From: Bradysia coprophila
Lineage: Eukaryota > Arthropoda > Insecta > Diptera > Sciaridae
NCBI RefSeq assembly: GCF_014529535.1
Contig: NW_023503302.1
Coordinates: 4,450,314-4,514,313 of the forward strand
Direction: 5' to 3'
Length of the DNA: 64,000 nucleotides
How positions within the stretch are numbered: the first letter of the stretch is position 1; each line of letters starts with the position of its first letter. Below the pieces are notes generated by a model that was given only the letters and a program-made list of their open reading frames with translations, searched no databases and was not told the DNA's origin. The position numbers and the translations under genes were made by a program. This document shows, in pieces, positions 13,265 to 24,532 of the stretch.

Positions 13265-13466
13265 CACGACAGAGTAAAGTTAACCAGGCAGGAGTGCTGA
13301 TTTGACTAGGGACCTGAATAATCTAGTAGCCCTATATTTTTTGCGAACAAAATTTTTCAATTTATGTCAGTGTTCATTTGAGTTCATTTTCATCCAGTGT
13401 ATTAGGTCCCTTATTTGACGTTTCGAAAATGAACCTCTCCTGCCTGGTTTATTTTACTCTGCCGTG
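13265..13466. mobile_element. MITE, AACCAGGCAGGAG family, copy 2
   Basis: The left end is CACGACAGAGTAAAGTTAAC followed by CAGGCAGGAG. The right end is CTCCTGCCTGGTTTATTTTA followed by CTCTGCCGTG. The interior matches copy 1 in inverted orientation, including TTATGTCAGTGTTCATTTGA. A terminal fragment of the same family lies at 13564-13594. Confidence 0.8.
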
Positions 13467-13594
13467 CCATGCGTCTTTTAAAAATTTACAGCTTCGTTTT
13501 ACTGTATTGCTCCTGAAAATTCTTAAATCTCATTCGATCAACAGAAGCTACTTATGGAGAACCACACGGTAGCGTAAGTTTAACCAGGCAAGAG

Positions 13595-14780
13595 GAATCA
13601 ATCTAGGTTTCTTTTATAGTAAAAATATAAAAAAAGCTGAGGATATTGAATGAGGATGGATAATCTCAGAAAGCGAGGACTTACGAATATAACTAAGCAC
13701 CAAGCATAGATAAAAATAGTAAATCACGACAGTATACCATCAATTTCACATTTTGCAGTGTTGTACAATTGACGTCGAAATTACTCTATTTGACATTTAG
13801 GGAACATACAACTTCTACGCTAGGTGCGTTGATTTATGATCATTTTTCAATACTCTTGACATAAAATGTCGAAACAACACCTTGTCGAATAAATTTTAAT
13901 TTCGATTGTTCCCTTTACTAAAATATCAACAAAACGATTTCCAATTCAGAAACAATGGCACTTGTACATAATACAAAGTTTTTGCAGCATACCACTCCAA
14001 ATAAAATTTGAAACCAAATATGAAAATAGAAAAAACTCATTTGCTCTGCTTGTGATATATAACTAATAAAAAATCGTAAGTGCAGGTGAAACCACACACA
14101 TTCACCAGCACTCTATTGAAAATGGAACATAAATTATAAATGAAAATAATAGGGGGAAAATCCATAAAAAATATCAATGAAATTCTAAACAAAAATAAAT
14201 AAATTATTGTGTGTCGTTAATAAAATTGATGTGAATGTTGATTTTTGTTTAACAAAAAGAAAACTTTTTTTAAAAAAATTATTGTGAGATTAGGAATATA
14301 AAAAAAATCAATAGACGAAAAAAAACCAAAATTAGTTTACTCTGAGTAAAGATAGTTCGTGCATATAGTTCACTAAATTATTTAATAAAAATTAAAAATC
14401 TAAATAAAAAGCGCATGATGGTTGTATTAATTATTATTGTTAATTATTGCAAATAAAAAAAATCTTATCATCTAAGAGACACAAAATGTGAATACACCTA
14501 TATACGAAACAAAATCAGAGTTTCTTTCTATGACGATCACTCTATAACGTTCTGATTCCGACAGTACTAGAATTTTTTAGTTGATAATGGCCGCATCTCA
14601 AAAAAATTTACATTTCTTCCGCAGTGACGCAAAACATCAACCATTTGCACCAAGTGTTTATGATAAACAGTTTATCGAACAAAACTTTTTGTATTTTGAT
14701 TTCGAACTGAGCACCTCGATATCGAAATGAACAACTACTGTTTCGCACTAGTGCGACAAAAAAATAGTTGTCTCGTAAGA
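13595..14780. other. Very AT-rich non-coding stretch
   Basis: This stretch is dominated by A/T runs, especially 14130-14470. I see no coding potential and no repeat with clear ends. Confidence 0.4.
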
Positions 14781-15550
14781 ATAGTATTTTTCGTTACGAG
14801 TAATGAAAAGTTGAATTTTTCAGGATTAGTCGAGGCGAAGCCGAGTGGGACAAGCTTACGACGTGTCCTGAAAAATTCTGCTTTCATCATGAGTTACGAA
14901 CTACTTTTGTTGTGCCGTAAGAATCATAATGAGACGGAAGACACAAACAATAACAAGGAAATCACTCTACAACAGTTTCACTTTTACTTGGCATACTCGA
15001 TTGTGTCCGAAAAAATATGTATGAAATTTCAGTGTTGGCTTTGTTTATCGGCCGACAAAGTTACTTTTTCGGGCGCACATATGTTACTGTATAGGCAGTA
15101 CTTTGATTGAACTTTTCGATCGTAGGTGCAGTAACGAAAAACGTCGAATTATGATTCTCAGGCACAAAAATACATATATTGGTGTTTTTACGATTTCGAT
15201 TTCAAAATACAAAATAGTATTTTTCGTTACGAGTGATGAAATTTTCGGAACGCGTCGTAAGCTTGTCCTACTCGGCTCAGCCTTGTTAGGACAAGCGTAC
15301 GACTAGTCCTGAAAGGTTCAACTTTCATCACGAGTCACAAACGACGATTTTTGTGCTTGAAAACTGAAATGAGACGAGACCACAACAACATTAATAAAGA
15401 AATCACTCTACAACCATTTCGACAACAAAGCATCGCGGCCGGAAAAATATGTATGAGAATCCATTTTCGGCCGCAAATACCTTTCTCTGAGAAGTACAGA
15501 AAAATCAAACTTTTCGATCATAGTTTGCGTGTCTACCTTGGCAAACTATG
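14781..15550. repeat. Two diverged ~435-bp direct repeat copies, each with a hairpin
   Basis: ATAGTATTTTTCGTTACGAG occurs at 14781 and 15214, AAATCACTCTACAAC at about 14959 and 15398, and AAAATATGTATGA at about 15011 and 15444. Each copy begins with a hairpin whose arms are CGTTACGAGTxATGAAA and its complement TTTCATCAxGAGT. The hairpin loop carries AAGCTTxCGACG/CGTCGTAAGCTT in opposite orientations in the two copies. This is probably a tandem or nested pair of one transposon family. The open frames across it (14727-15560) are not convincing genes. Confidence 0.6.
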
Positions 15551-15589
15551 TCCGAACTAGTGTTGAAATTTCGAGTATTTCTGGCATCG

Positions 15590-15715
15590 TTTAGGAAAAA
15601 TGTTGTTCCTAACTTATGCTGAATTTTTTTTTTCGCGAATTCGATTCCAGAACTCATCTCGTGCTGGAAACCTCTCTTTCGCTAAAATAGCTTTCCAGCA
15701 TGCTTTAGGAAAATA
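15590..15715. repeat. Short interspersed repeat, copy 1
   Basis: This shares blocks with 62341-62470: TTGTTxCTAACTTATGCT near the left, TTCGATTCCAG in the middle, GCTGGAAACCTC, and TTCGCTAAAA followed by AGCATGC and TTAGGAAA at the right. The ends are weakly inverted (CTAACTTATGCT against AGCATGCxTTAG), as expected of a MITE. Confidence 0.6.
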
Positions 15716-16720
15716 ACAATTTCTTATTCAAATCTAGATAAATTTTATGTTTTCGTGGTGTAAAGAATTAGTTTAGACATACAATGCGGCAATGCTATGT
15801 CTGTACTAGGAACGTTGCCATCAACCAATGATCTTGAAGAAATCTTTTATCTTTTGCCCAAGCAGAAATCGAATATAAATTAATGGAAATTGATGTAAAT
15901 TATGGAATATTTTCTTTTTTGTATCTGGCATAGGCTTTGATCTGAAATAATTATAATTATATTTATGAGAATAATGTGACCATTATCAATTAAAAAAAAA
16001 AAAACAATTTAATTCAACCAACAAGTAATTGCTGTCACATAAAACGTTGAAGAACAGCCGTAAATTGTGCAAAATCAAAACATATTTACAGCATTATTAG
16101 AGAACATGTTAGATTTTTGCTTTAAGAGAACTACATATTAAAAATACGGAAAATACTTATATATTACCATTTCGTGATTGGCGGATAATTGTATGTAAAA
16201 ATAATAATTCAAAAGTAACTTTGTTTAACAAATTCAAGACAACAAAATCGATTCAAGCAAGAAAATTTTAAATTTAGTAAATTGGTAAATTATATACTCG
16301 TGTTAATAATAGCATCCGAATTTAAATTATTTTGTGTAAATATACTGGCTAATTAAAAAAAAAGAATTGTTATGAAAAGGAATTAATAAATAAAATGATT
16401 TGTTTATAAAACTTGAGATTATATGAATTTAACATCGTACTCTAGCTGAAATCGTCGGAGTACATGAATGAGCCAATTTATGAGAGTTTTATGTTTTAAA
16501 CAATTCTCAAAGACAAAACAAAATGTTCTAAATGGTGATTGACTGAGGTAGGTAACACAGCTCATTAAAACTAAACTGAACTCAAGAAAAATTTTAACTT
16601 TTTGTCGATTTTATTTCTCTCATTCGTTATTGTAGTCGCAGTTTGTGTTTGGACTAAACAGAAAAATATTATAGCGCAGTAGAATTGCGATAGAAATTCC
16701 GCTCTCTCATTTCTCTCAAT
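15716..16720. other. AT-rich flank left of the DD34E transposon
   Basis: No gene is visible. I looked here for an inverted terminus matching 19100-19400 and found only short, unconvincing matches (for example ATTGCGA-containing segments). The left boundary of the transposon is therefore undetermined. Confidence 0.35.
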
Positions 16721-16798
16721 TTGATCTGTCAAAAAAAAACTGACATAACCTCTTCAAATTGTTGTCATATTTGTTCTGTTCTGAAAGTATTGGCAAAA

Positions 16799-17845
16799 AT
16801 GGCAGAGATATTGAAAAACGTTAATAAAAAACGGGCTACAGATGAAGTAAAATACTATGCTTTATACGCATATTACTTTCTTGGTCAAAGCAAGACTCAA
16901 GTTGCAAGAACTTACAATAAAAGTATTTCTTCAGTCACGAATTGGATCAACTATTACGAAGCAAATGATACTCTGGTTCGACCATCGAGAGTTCGAATTC
17001 CATCAAAATTCAACGAGGAGAAAATTCAGTGGCTACTGGATTTGTACCATGAAAATCCAATTTTGTACTTGGACGAGGCAAAATATGAGTTCCACGTTCG
17101 CTTCAATATTTCCATTTCGACATCGCACATCTGTAACATTTTACACGCAAACAACATGTCGTGGAAGACGCTGGAGAGAAGAGCCGTTCAAATTCGAGAC
17201 ACAGACATTGTGAAGTTTATGGCTGAGCTCAACTGTATTGATTGGGACTACAGCAATTTAGTCTTCCTAGATGAAATATCCATCGACAACCAAGGTCTAA
17301 TGCGAACAAAGGGTTACGGAATTATCGGGCAGAAGCTGTTATATCGTGGAAAGTTCAACAGAAAGCCACGTATGTCAATGCTAGCGTTCTTGGGTCAAAA
17401 TGGAATTTTGGAGACATATGTTACAGAGGGCACCTTCAATCGGTTAAAATTTTTCGATAACTGCAAGGACTTTGCACTTTCCGGAATTTGCCAGAAATAT
17501 CCCGGACGTAACTCAGTATGGATATTGGACGGAGCAAAAATCCATTGTCATGCCAGCATAATTCGGTATTTGAGATCCCTTGGAATTGTACCGATTTTTC
17601 TCCCGGCGTACACACCATTTTTCAATCCAATTGAGTATGTGTTTGGATATGTGAAAAAGCATTTGAAACGACAGAACGCGGGGAGCAGAAATAACATGGA
17701 TATTCTGGTCAACGAAGAATTTACACGAATGAGACAATTTCCATGCACAAAAATCTTCAAGAAATGTGGGTATGTTCTTAGCGGAAAGTTTGACCCGGAC
17801 ACAGCTTACCAACAGAACGTCAAGGATTTTGGTTTCAAAAATTGA
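16799..17845 (+). CDS. DD34E transposase, IS630/Tc1-mariner superfamily
   Basis: The protein should catalyse cut-and-paste transposition of its element. From the first in-frame ATG (16721) it is 374 aa. I prefer the ATG at 16799 (residue 27), where homology-like sequence starts (MAEILKNV) and the context is AAAATGG. Residues 40-85 look like a helix-turn-helix DNA-binding region (QSKTQVARTYNKSISSVTNW). The RNase-H-fold catalytic acids, numbered from 16721, are D184 (VFLDEIS), D270 (VWILDGAKIH) and E305 (FFNPIEYVFGYVK). The 34 residues between the last two define the DD34E spacing. The C-terminal AYTPFFNPIE motif is typical of the family. The frame is intact with no stops, so the copy may be young. 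A possible poly(A) signal AATAAA lies at 18141. It converges on the 310-aa ORF at 18150-19082. Confidence 0.9.
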   Translation: MAEILKNVNKKRATDEVKYYALYAYYFLGQSKTQVARTYNKSISSVTNWINYYEANDTLVRPSRVRIPSKFNEEKIQWLLDLYHENPILYLDEAKYEFHVRFNISISTSHICNILHANNMSWKTLERRAVQIRDTDIVKFMAELNCIDWDYSNLVFLDEISIDNQGLMRTKGYGIIGQKLLYRGKFNRKPRMSMLAFLGQNGILETYVTEGTFNRLKFFDNCKDFALSGICQKYPGRNSVWILDGAKIHCHASIIRYLRSLGIVPIFLPAYTPFFNPIEYVFGYVKKHLKRQNAGSRNNMDILVNEEFTRMRQFPCTKIFKKCGYVLSGKFDPDTAYQQNVKDFGFKN

Positions 17846-18149
17846 ATCGATGGAGTGTATACGTTCGATGTACACATGGCTGCACCTATAAATACAAGAC
17901 AGCAAAGAACGACATCATTTAATGCCCAACATCAAACCTATCTGGATCAGGGGTATTTTGCCTAACTTTTTTTTTGTATTCGTTCGTCTCCATTGTGAGG
18001 CTATAAAGGCAGTTCGTAATTCCAAACATCAAGCATGAGCCAAAACAATTTAACTTTTCGCCAAATTTTTATATTCATTTGCCTCCATTGTGAGGCTATA
18101 ACAGCCGTACATATGTGAACGGTGATAATACATTTTGAAGAATAAATAA
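17846..18149. repeat. Intergenic segment between convergent ORFs, with direct repeat
   Basis: CTCCATTGTGAGGCTATAA occurs twice, at about 17988 and 18083, in direct orientation and about 95 bp apart. The segment would be the 3' UTR of both convergent ORFs. The AATAAA at 18141 that could serve the transposase lies only a few bases from the stop of the opposing gene. Confidence 0.6.
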
Positions 18150-19082
18150 TTAACTGTGATCCAGGTCCATCGCATCCGTTACTTGCTCTTCCTCCTCCAA
18201 ACTTGTTGCATTAACTTCAATGTGCAGTGCACCCCCCATAGCACCTACCAATCTGCCGTTCGCAACCAACATTTCTTCAGTGGCCTTCAATCGGACTTCG
18301 TACAAAGCAAACACACGAGCTACTGCTTCCTTGACATTTTCGAATTCGCGCCGAAGAGTTTGCACACTTTCTGTGTACGAGTCATTTATGTTGCCAGCGA
18401 TCTGTAAACCGTGTTGTGCTGAACGCACGGTCTCAGACTCGGTAATCGGAACAGACCGAAACAAATGGATCAAATGAGGTGGTGGCATTTCAATGACCAT
18501 TTCCTCTTGTCTGTATGGTGGAGCAGAGTGTATGGAATTTGCCCACATTGTCCACGAAGATGTGTTGCCTGAAAGATGCTGGCCGTGAGTTTCCTTCAAC
18601 TTTCGCGTCAATTCTACCAATGCCACAGTGCTATGCGCACCAGCTCGATCTCGATCTACGGGTTGCAAGATAGCGGCAGTCATCTTTGAGTGTATCGGCT
18701 TGGACGCAATTGCCTTCCCATATACATGAACCATTATGTGGACGTGTTTATCACGAAGTTTCTGCAAAACTTTGGATGTCAGTTGGCTAACTGAAAAGTT
18801 TTTTTTGGCGCCTTTGTCATGAAAAATGATGAATTTCCCAATTTCATCTCGGTCGGGCTGTTCCTTTTCAGCAAAAGAAAATGTGCCCGCGTCAACCAAA
18901 ACTTCACGTTTGATCCAAGGCTTTGCTTTGTCCCAGATCGCGTCTAACATTTCTTTAACGCTGTCACCTCCAACATCTTCTTCTATATCTGTGCCAATTG
19001 CCTTTTGGCCTACGAATTCTTTTTGCTGGTAGTGTGCTCTGAATCTATACAACACTCCCACAAAATCGACTGGATCTGCCAT
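18150..19082 (-). CDS. Unrecognised 310-aa protein, second ORF of the DD34E element
   Basis: This is an intact single-exon frame from ATG at 19082 to a stop at 18150, convergent with the transposase and 304 bp from it. I do not recognise the family. Visible features are a basic and acidic N-terminal half with a possible nucleic-acid-binding surface (KPWIKREVL, HDKGAKKNFSVSQLTSKVLQ), a heptad-rich helical segment at about residues 215-285 (VQTLRREFENVKEAVARVFA) that could be a coiled coil, and an acidic tail ending EEEEQVTDAMDLDHS. Codon use and base composition resemble the transposase and are richer in GC than the flanks. Intactness and position suggest it travels with the transposase as an accessory protein. 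An unrelated host or captured gene remains possible. Confidence 0.7.
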   Translation of the reverse strand: MADPVDFVGVLYRFRAHYQQKEFVGQKAIGTDIEEDVGGDSVKEMLDAIWDKAKPWIKREVLVDAGTFSFAEKEQPDRDEIGKFIIFHDKGAKKNFSVSQLTSKVLQKLRDKHVHIMVHVYGKAIASKPIHSKMTAAILQPVDRDRAGAHSTVALVELTRKLKETHGQHLSGNTSSWTMWANSIHSAPPYRQEEMVIEMPPPHLIHLFRSVPITESETVRSAQHGLQIAGNINDSYTESVQTLRREFENVKEAVARVFALYEVRLKATEEMLVANGRLVGAMGGALHIEVNATSLEEEEQVTDAMDLDHS

Positions 19083-19600
19083 TATTGTGAATCTTCCGAA
19101 CGATAAAATGAAAAATGTGTGAAATTATGTAAGAAATTTGGACTGACTCAATAAGACCAACCTTTCAATATCTCACAACGCAAAATCTATCTCATTAAAA
19201 ACAAACGCAAAGCAAGTAAAATGTGGTTAACTAACCTTACAATTTCAAATTATTTCAACTGTCACTTAATGGTACCATTAGTGTTACCAATACATTTGTG
19301 TTACCGCTGTTACCACTCATATTGGTAAAATATACGTTGTCGCAATAAAATATAGAGAGAGCAGAGAGAATGATGAAAATCCAAATTTAAACAAAAATCA
19401 CAATATATTCGCTTCACATGTATTTCACCTTTTGATGTTGATATAAATCATTAACAAATTATTTTAAGAATCAGAATTTCTAAGGTTTTTGTATGATTAA
19501 AAGGATTTTCCTTTAGGCGGAAAACACACGAACAATTTTGCGTTGATGGGATCGACAATTATGATGCTTTTTCCATTGTAATTCGATATTCACCACAAGC
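19083..19600. other. Right flank of the DD34E element, ends unresolved
   Basis: The segment contains repeated GTTACC/GGTACC motifs (19260-19320) and a purine-rich run near 19360. No inverted terminus matching the left flank could be fixed by eye. Confidence 0.35.
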
Positions 19601-19805
19601 TTCGTGTACAGACAGTAAAAAGGGACTCCTAATGTCAAAAGTAAAGGGACCCATAACGTCAAAATAAAGCAAAGTTGACGTTTTCGTGTTGGTGGTGTAT
19701 GTGATATAATTTTTCAATGAATTTCGGGTCATAATTCCTCTAGGTAGTCTTCTTCTATGGGCTAAACAATGGAAAACGCAGCATAATTATCGATCCCATC
19801 AACGC
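19542..19805. mobile_element. Inverted-repeat element containing an inverted copy of the 4673-4882 MITE
   Basis: GCGTTGATGGGATCGACAAT at about 19541 is matched by ATTATCGATCCCATCAACGC ending at 19805. Inside it, 19602-19763 is the reverse complement of the MITE at 4673-4882. It is complete at its CCCATAGA end and truncated at the CACGAAGCT end, so one repeat is nested in another. Confidence 0.65.
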
Positions 19806-22800
19806 AGAAAAGGCTTTACCGTTTCTACCGATTTTAAAGGATTTTCTCTCACTGTGAGCTTGCAATTTCTTTTATTCGACCTCTCGTGGACAAGAAATGT
19901 TTTTAATGGTTTTTGTAGAGGGCACCACGAGGAAGAGAGATTCTTTTGAAAAACAGCCTGTCGACATTAGACGCATTTTCTAGTGGATTTTTTTGATCTG
20001 TGTCTAGATGGGTATTGGTCACAAGGAGCCAAAATCACTTTTTAAAAAAATAGTCGCAGCTTGTGTGGCTAGTGAGAGTTGACCAAAAACCGAAAACATG
20101 CACTTTTCTTATGGAAATTGCTCGTATGCAACGAAATCTACGAGGTCGTGTGGGGTGTCATTAGGTGGTTGAGGTAATTGCATGTACTATCGGGGCATAT
20201 TGGTTCTTGTTGGGTTTAAAATTAATCCATACTGAGTTATGAGCAGTTGAAAGTATGGGTAAAAAATGGATAACTTCGGCGAACTTCTAACGGTTCACGT
20301 TCGTCCGAAAGGAACGGAAACATAAAAGAACTGTTTTCCCTAATGATACTGGTCTTAGCTTTCCAATAATACCAAACAAGCATAGGTAGTGTTTCAATGA
20401 ATATGGTTTTGGAATCAAAATTTGATATTGACTACTCGAGATTTTTGATGAAAAAGTATTTTTTGCAGCAATTTCAGCTGCTGGTTCACTTTTTCGAAGT
20501 CATTGTATTATTGCAGTAGTTTGTAAAAGAATCCCTCAGAAAAACCGAATAACGATTTTCCCAGTAAAGTCACATTCTGGTAAGAGTCTATTGATTACCG
20601 ATTCAACCCGAAATCAACCCACAAAGCCAATTCTGTCGAGAATTCCTAAAATGGATTCACGAATAGATTGTTTGATGCCAGTTCGAAAGTAGCTTTTCTA
20701 GGACACCAATTGTGCAACGTGAATCGACTGCGCTTTTTTCAAAATTCCAATAAAAGTTCCATAGAGTGACAGTTTTTTTATTAAAAGGATATTAACCACT
20801 TTTCAAAGCAGTATATTATACACACCACATGTTCAAACTTTTATATTCATCCACGCCACGTATCATATTCCAATTACGTATGCCATCTACCGCTTACCCT
20901 ATTCAATGTGTAGCAACTTCATATAAACGTCTATGAGCTGTTAGCATAGTTGTTCGGATGTATGAATTATGTATATACATCATGTCCGTACACTTCATAT
21001 ATATAATGGCGTGTGGACACAACAGATTATGTCACTCAAGGATAAAATGGACTAAATCCTGGTCATGGTGTGTTTTCCGTTCAGACATAAGTCCAAACTC
21101 ATAATTTTTTGAAACAATGGAGCAAATGAAATGACTGCCTCCGTTGAATTATATACAAGTGAGTGTTGTATGAGGGTTATCCAAAAAAGGATTGCTAAAT
21201 TATTTCAACGGTTGATCGATGCAAATAAAAGAAAATTTCGCTGAAATTGCCATTAATAATTCATCGTCGAGTTGTGAGAAAGAATCATCCAAAAACTACT
21301 TTAGCCGGTAAATGTAAGCATTTTGACAAGAAATTCTCGACGAATTGCCGAAAATCCCTCCCCAACGCAATGGGTGAATTTCGATAATGGAAGTCCTGCT
21401 AAATAATGGATTTGAAGAAATTTTCTTTCAAATATTTGTATTGTTTTCAAGAGACTTTGAGTTTTGTTATTACACTTACAAGGTATGTTGAATCTCGTCT
21501 ACTGCTCCAAACAGAAAGTCTACTTATACTGTGACGGCCATCGTGTATAACGTCTATGTAAGCTGTCATTGAAAAGCTAGAATAGAAATACTTTCAAGAC
21601 AATTTAATGTAATTTCGTTGGTGTAAGAGAGGCGACAGAAATTTTCCGATCTCATCGAATACGAATTTTGATTTATAAGGTTAATTTTTTGCGTGGATGA
21701 CCGACGTACCCGTAAGTGATATTATGATTGGTAAACACACCAGGTGTATCTCAGTCATTCAAAAATTTAAGGAAAACATTTTCTGGTGATGTGCCAGCAA
21801 TTTCTGCCTTGAAAGGATCCATCTTTGGCCATTGTTTCCATATTTTTGACTGCAATATCAATCAATTTGTCAAGGTGTACCCAATAAAATATTCCAGTTC
21901 GTTATAATTTAAAAGAATTGTGGTCCGCAGCCTCAGCTGTGCGAAAACTGTGCTAACTATTCTAACTGGCAAATTCTATATTTCATCTGAAATTCTCATG
22001 TTTTTCGACCGTATTGTGTTACGTCTTCAACGACTTTCTAAGCAATGTACATCAATCAACGAGCATGTTTCATAGAATTTCCGCTTAATCCAATTAAACG
22101 TCAGTCATCCGATTGCTGCACATCTGGCGATATGTGAATAATTTAATCAATTCAGCCAGCATAATAAAGACCCCTCGCATGGTTGATTGTAACCTATCCT
22201 GTAATTTACCTAAGAGTTAAGCTTTCCAGGGATAATATCTTGTTGAAATAAATGCCTCGTATAACATGCGTTATAACCGAAACGGTTCCATTGAATAGAT
22301 TATTGTAAATTCAAGGCTGGTATATCTCCTCTTAACTAGGCCATAAAAAAAGTGTATAAACAAACCCTCTAAAGCTTCGGCAAGAATTTAAGACGAAAAG
22401 GAGAAGCAAAAACTATTGGTCCTTGTTTTACACAATATAAATAATGCATAAACGTAACCCAGAATATTCACAATTTCTTTGTCTACATGGGCTGCTTTTG
22501 TGGCAGAATAAACCATAAAAACAAGGGAAAAAAAATAACTTCGGTGCGGTACATTCAAATATTCATCTCCTACTTAAGAAGGTAAACAGCCATTAAGTGA
22601 ATGAGTGTACCGCTAGGGCTATTTTTACACGGTCATTTGCGTACACGTACGGCCACAATTTACGGTACAAAATGTCGGAATATTTTGTGTGCCGAAACCG
22701 ATACAGAGCTGCATTTTATTCCAATTGATGTCTTGTTCCTCCCACTTCTCATTCATAATCATAATGTTTTGCATACCAAAGGTATTTTCTATACCCACCA

Positions 22801-23470
22801 CTACTTTCTACCTATATAAACAACACCATGCAAAACAAAAACCACTTTTAATAACCTCCGAATCCATTTCCCAGTTATTCCGAGCAAAATTACTTCGGTG
22901 ACCGACCCTGTTAGGAAAATTTGTCTGCCATATCCGTGTAGTAGTGCAAAGGTGTCCTGGATAAATATGGCACTTGAGAATCATAAAAAAAATGTTGATG
23001 GCTTTTGTGTTTCTTTTGTTTTATTTGGTTTTCTCACTTTCATCCCACTCTCCTGTTCTGTAGTATGTTTTTGTAATAAATGTAAACATTGTCGGGGGCT
23101 TTTAAAAAGCAGAAACAAAATTCAATAGAATTTAAATACCATGCCGAATAAAAAGGTTGTCGAGAGGGTTGTTGACAGACTGGGAAACCCAATGACAAAA
23201 GGTTTAGCGTGTAAGGTCAGTGATCGATGATACGAAAGAGACGAATAATACCAGAGACTCATTAATCAATTGGATTTTGTGTTTTTTTTTTCGTTAATTT
23301 CATTTTAAGACATTTCATCAAGTAGTTGGTATGTAGTACGGTCCCATTACATTATTATTTATGTAGGGCTTAAAAAATTGTTTTTCTACAACACAGGAAA
23401 TAAATCCTCAACAAAGTGTCGACACGACCTCACTGAGCAACATCACTCCTCAAATGACTCAACAGTGATG
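19806..23470. other. Intergenic or intronic stretch without recognised genes
   Basis: About 3.7 kb in which I see no coding exon with splice support and no bounded repeat. Open frames at 22601-23128 contain short hydrophobic stretches but lack domain features. Confidence 0.35.
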
Positions 23471-23484
23471 TCGCTTTTGAATTA

Positions 23485-23770
23485 TTATATGTTACACACT
23501 TGTCACGAAGAAGTCGAGGCTTGCTGAGACTGATAGTGACAATTGTGTACTCTATTTTATCACATAAGCGAAAACGAGACAACAACATAGACCTGAAGTG
23601 TAATTTTTGAATTAAACTTCTAGGTAAGTAATTTTGACATCCGAACACCGCGCGTATGTGATAATAAATATTATGCACGTATGACAAAGCGGTTAAGGCT
23701 TGCCGAGACGGCTTGTCATACGTGCACATTCTTTTTTATCGCATAAGCGAAAACGAGACAACAAGATATG
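23485..23770. repeat. Two direct copies of a ~183-bp-spaced repeat
   Basis: GCATAAGCGAAAACGAGACAACAA or its near match occurs at about 23565 and 23746. Each copy is preceded by CGAGGCTTGCTGAGAC or AAGGCTTGCCGAGACGG and by an ATTATxxxTxACAC-like block. Both copies contain an internal inverted pair of the kind TGTCATACGTGCA against GCACGTATGACA. Confidence 0.55.
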
Positions 23771-23906
23771 CGAATGACACTTTGACAATTTACAGAAGTA
23801 TAATGTTTGTTTATATATCCTAGGTGAATTATTTACGTATCGATTGAGTAGGCCGAAAGAGTTACGTATAAAGTTTTGTATGCTTGCTCAGAGGACCGAA
23901 AGTAAA

Positions 23907-23957
23907 GAAATGTCAATTCAAGGGGCGAAAGCGGAAGCTTTCGCCCCGCGAATTGAC
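23907..23957. repeat. Short perfect-armed palindrome beside the nested transposon
   Basis: GTCAATTC and GGGGCGAAAGC are matched by GCTTTCGCCCC and GAATTGAC around a 2-4 base centre. This gives a roughly 48-bp hairpin that is GC-rich compared with its surroundings. Confidence 0.6.
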
Positions 23958-24532
23958 AGCGTAGTGTTCAAGAAAATAAGTGAAAAGCTCGCAATTTGAA
24001 TTGTTCGGCCTAGGGAATGCAATCCCGTACCGATTTTTGAATCCCGGGATTCGGGATTGAGAAACTCAGTACCGGTACCAGTACCGGGATTTCCGGTACT
24101 GAAAAGATATGGATTAATTATCAGTAAAAGAAATTATTTTCATTTTATTCTCATTTTTTTAAGTTTTTTAATGGTACAGTTAAGTGTGCTTACTCACAGT
24201 GAAACATGTATCGAATTTATTTTGTTCTAAATATCAAATTTGACACTACGACAAAAGAAATTCGATACTTACGTCGCTGTGTGCTGCCCTGTTAAGCCAA
24301 AACAGCGTATTGTCACAAATTAATTCATAATGAAAAGTAACGTATGTCACTCCCATAGAATAAAAGCACATCGAAGCTCGTTAGCAGCGGTGACCTTAGA
24401 GCGCACTCATCAAGTATATTTAAACGAACTCGACGATTTATGTCAGTTAGTTTTGAGGTTATGATATTTTAATTCAAACATAAAAATATTGTACACAGCA
24501 TCGCCGCCATTCAAATTGTTATTTCAGAAGTA

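Noticed and set aside
16540..19400. Terminal inverted repeats for the DD34E element
   Set aside because: Only short matches (ATTGCGA-type) were found between flanks, indistinguishable from chance by eye, so I do not state element boundaries.
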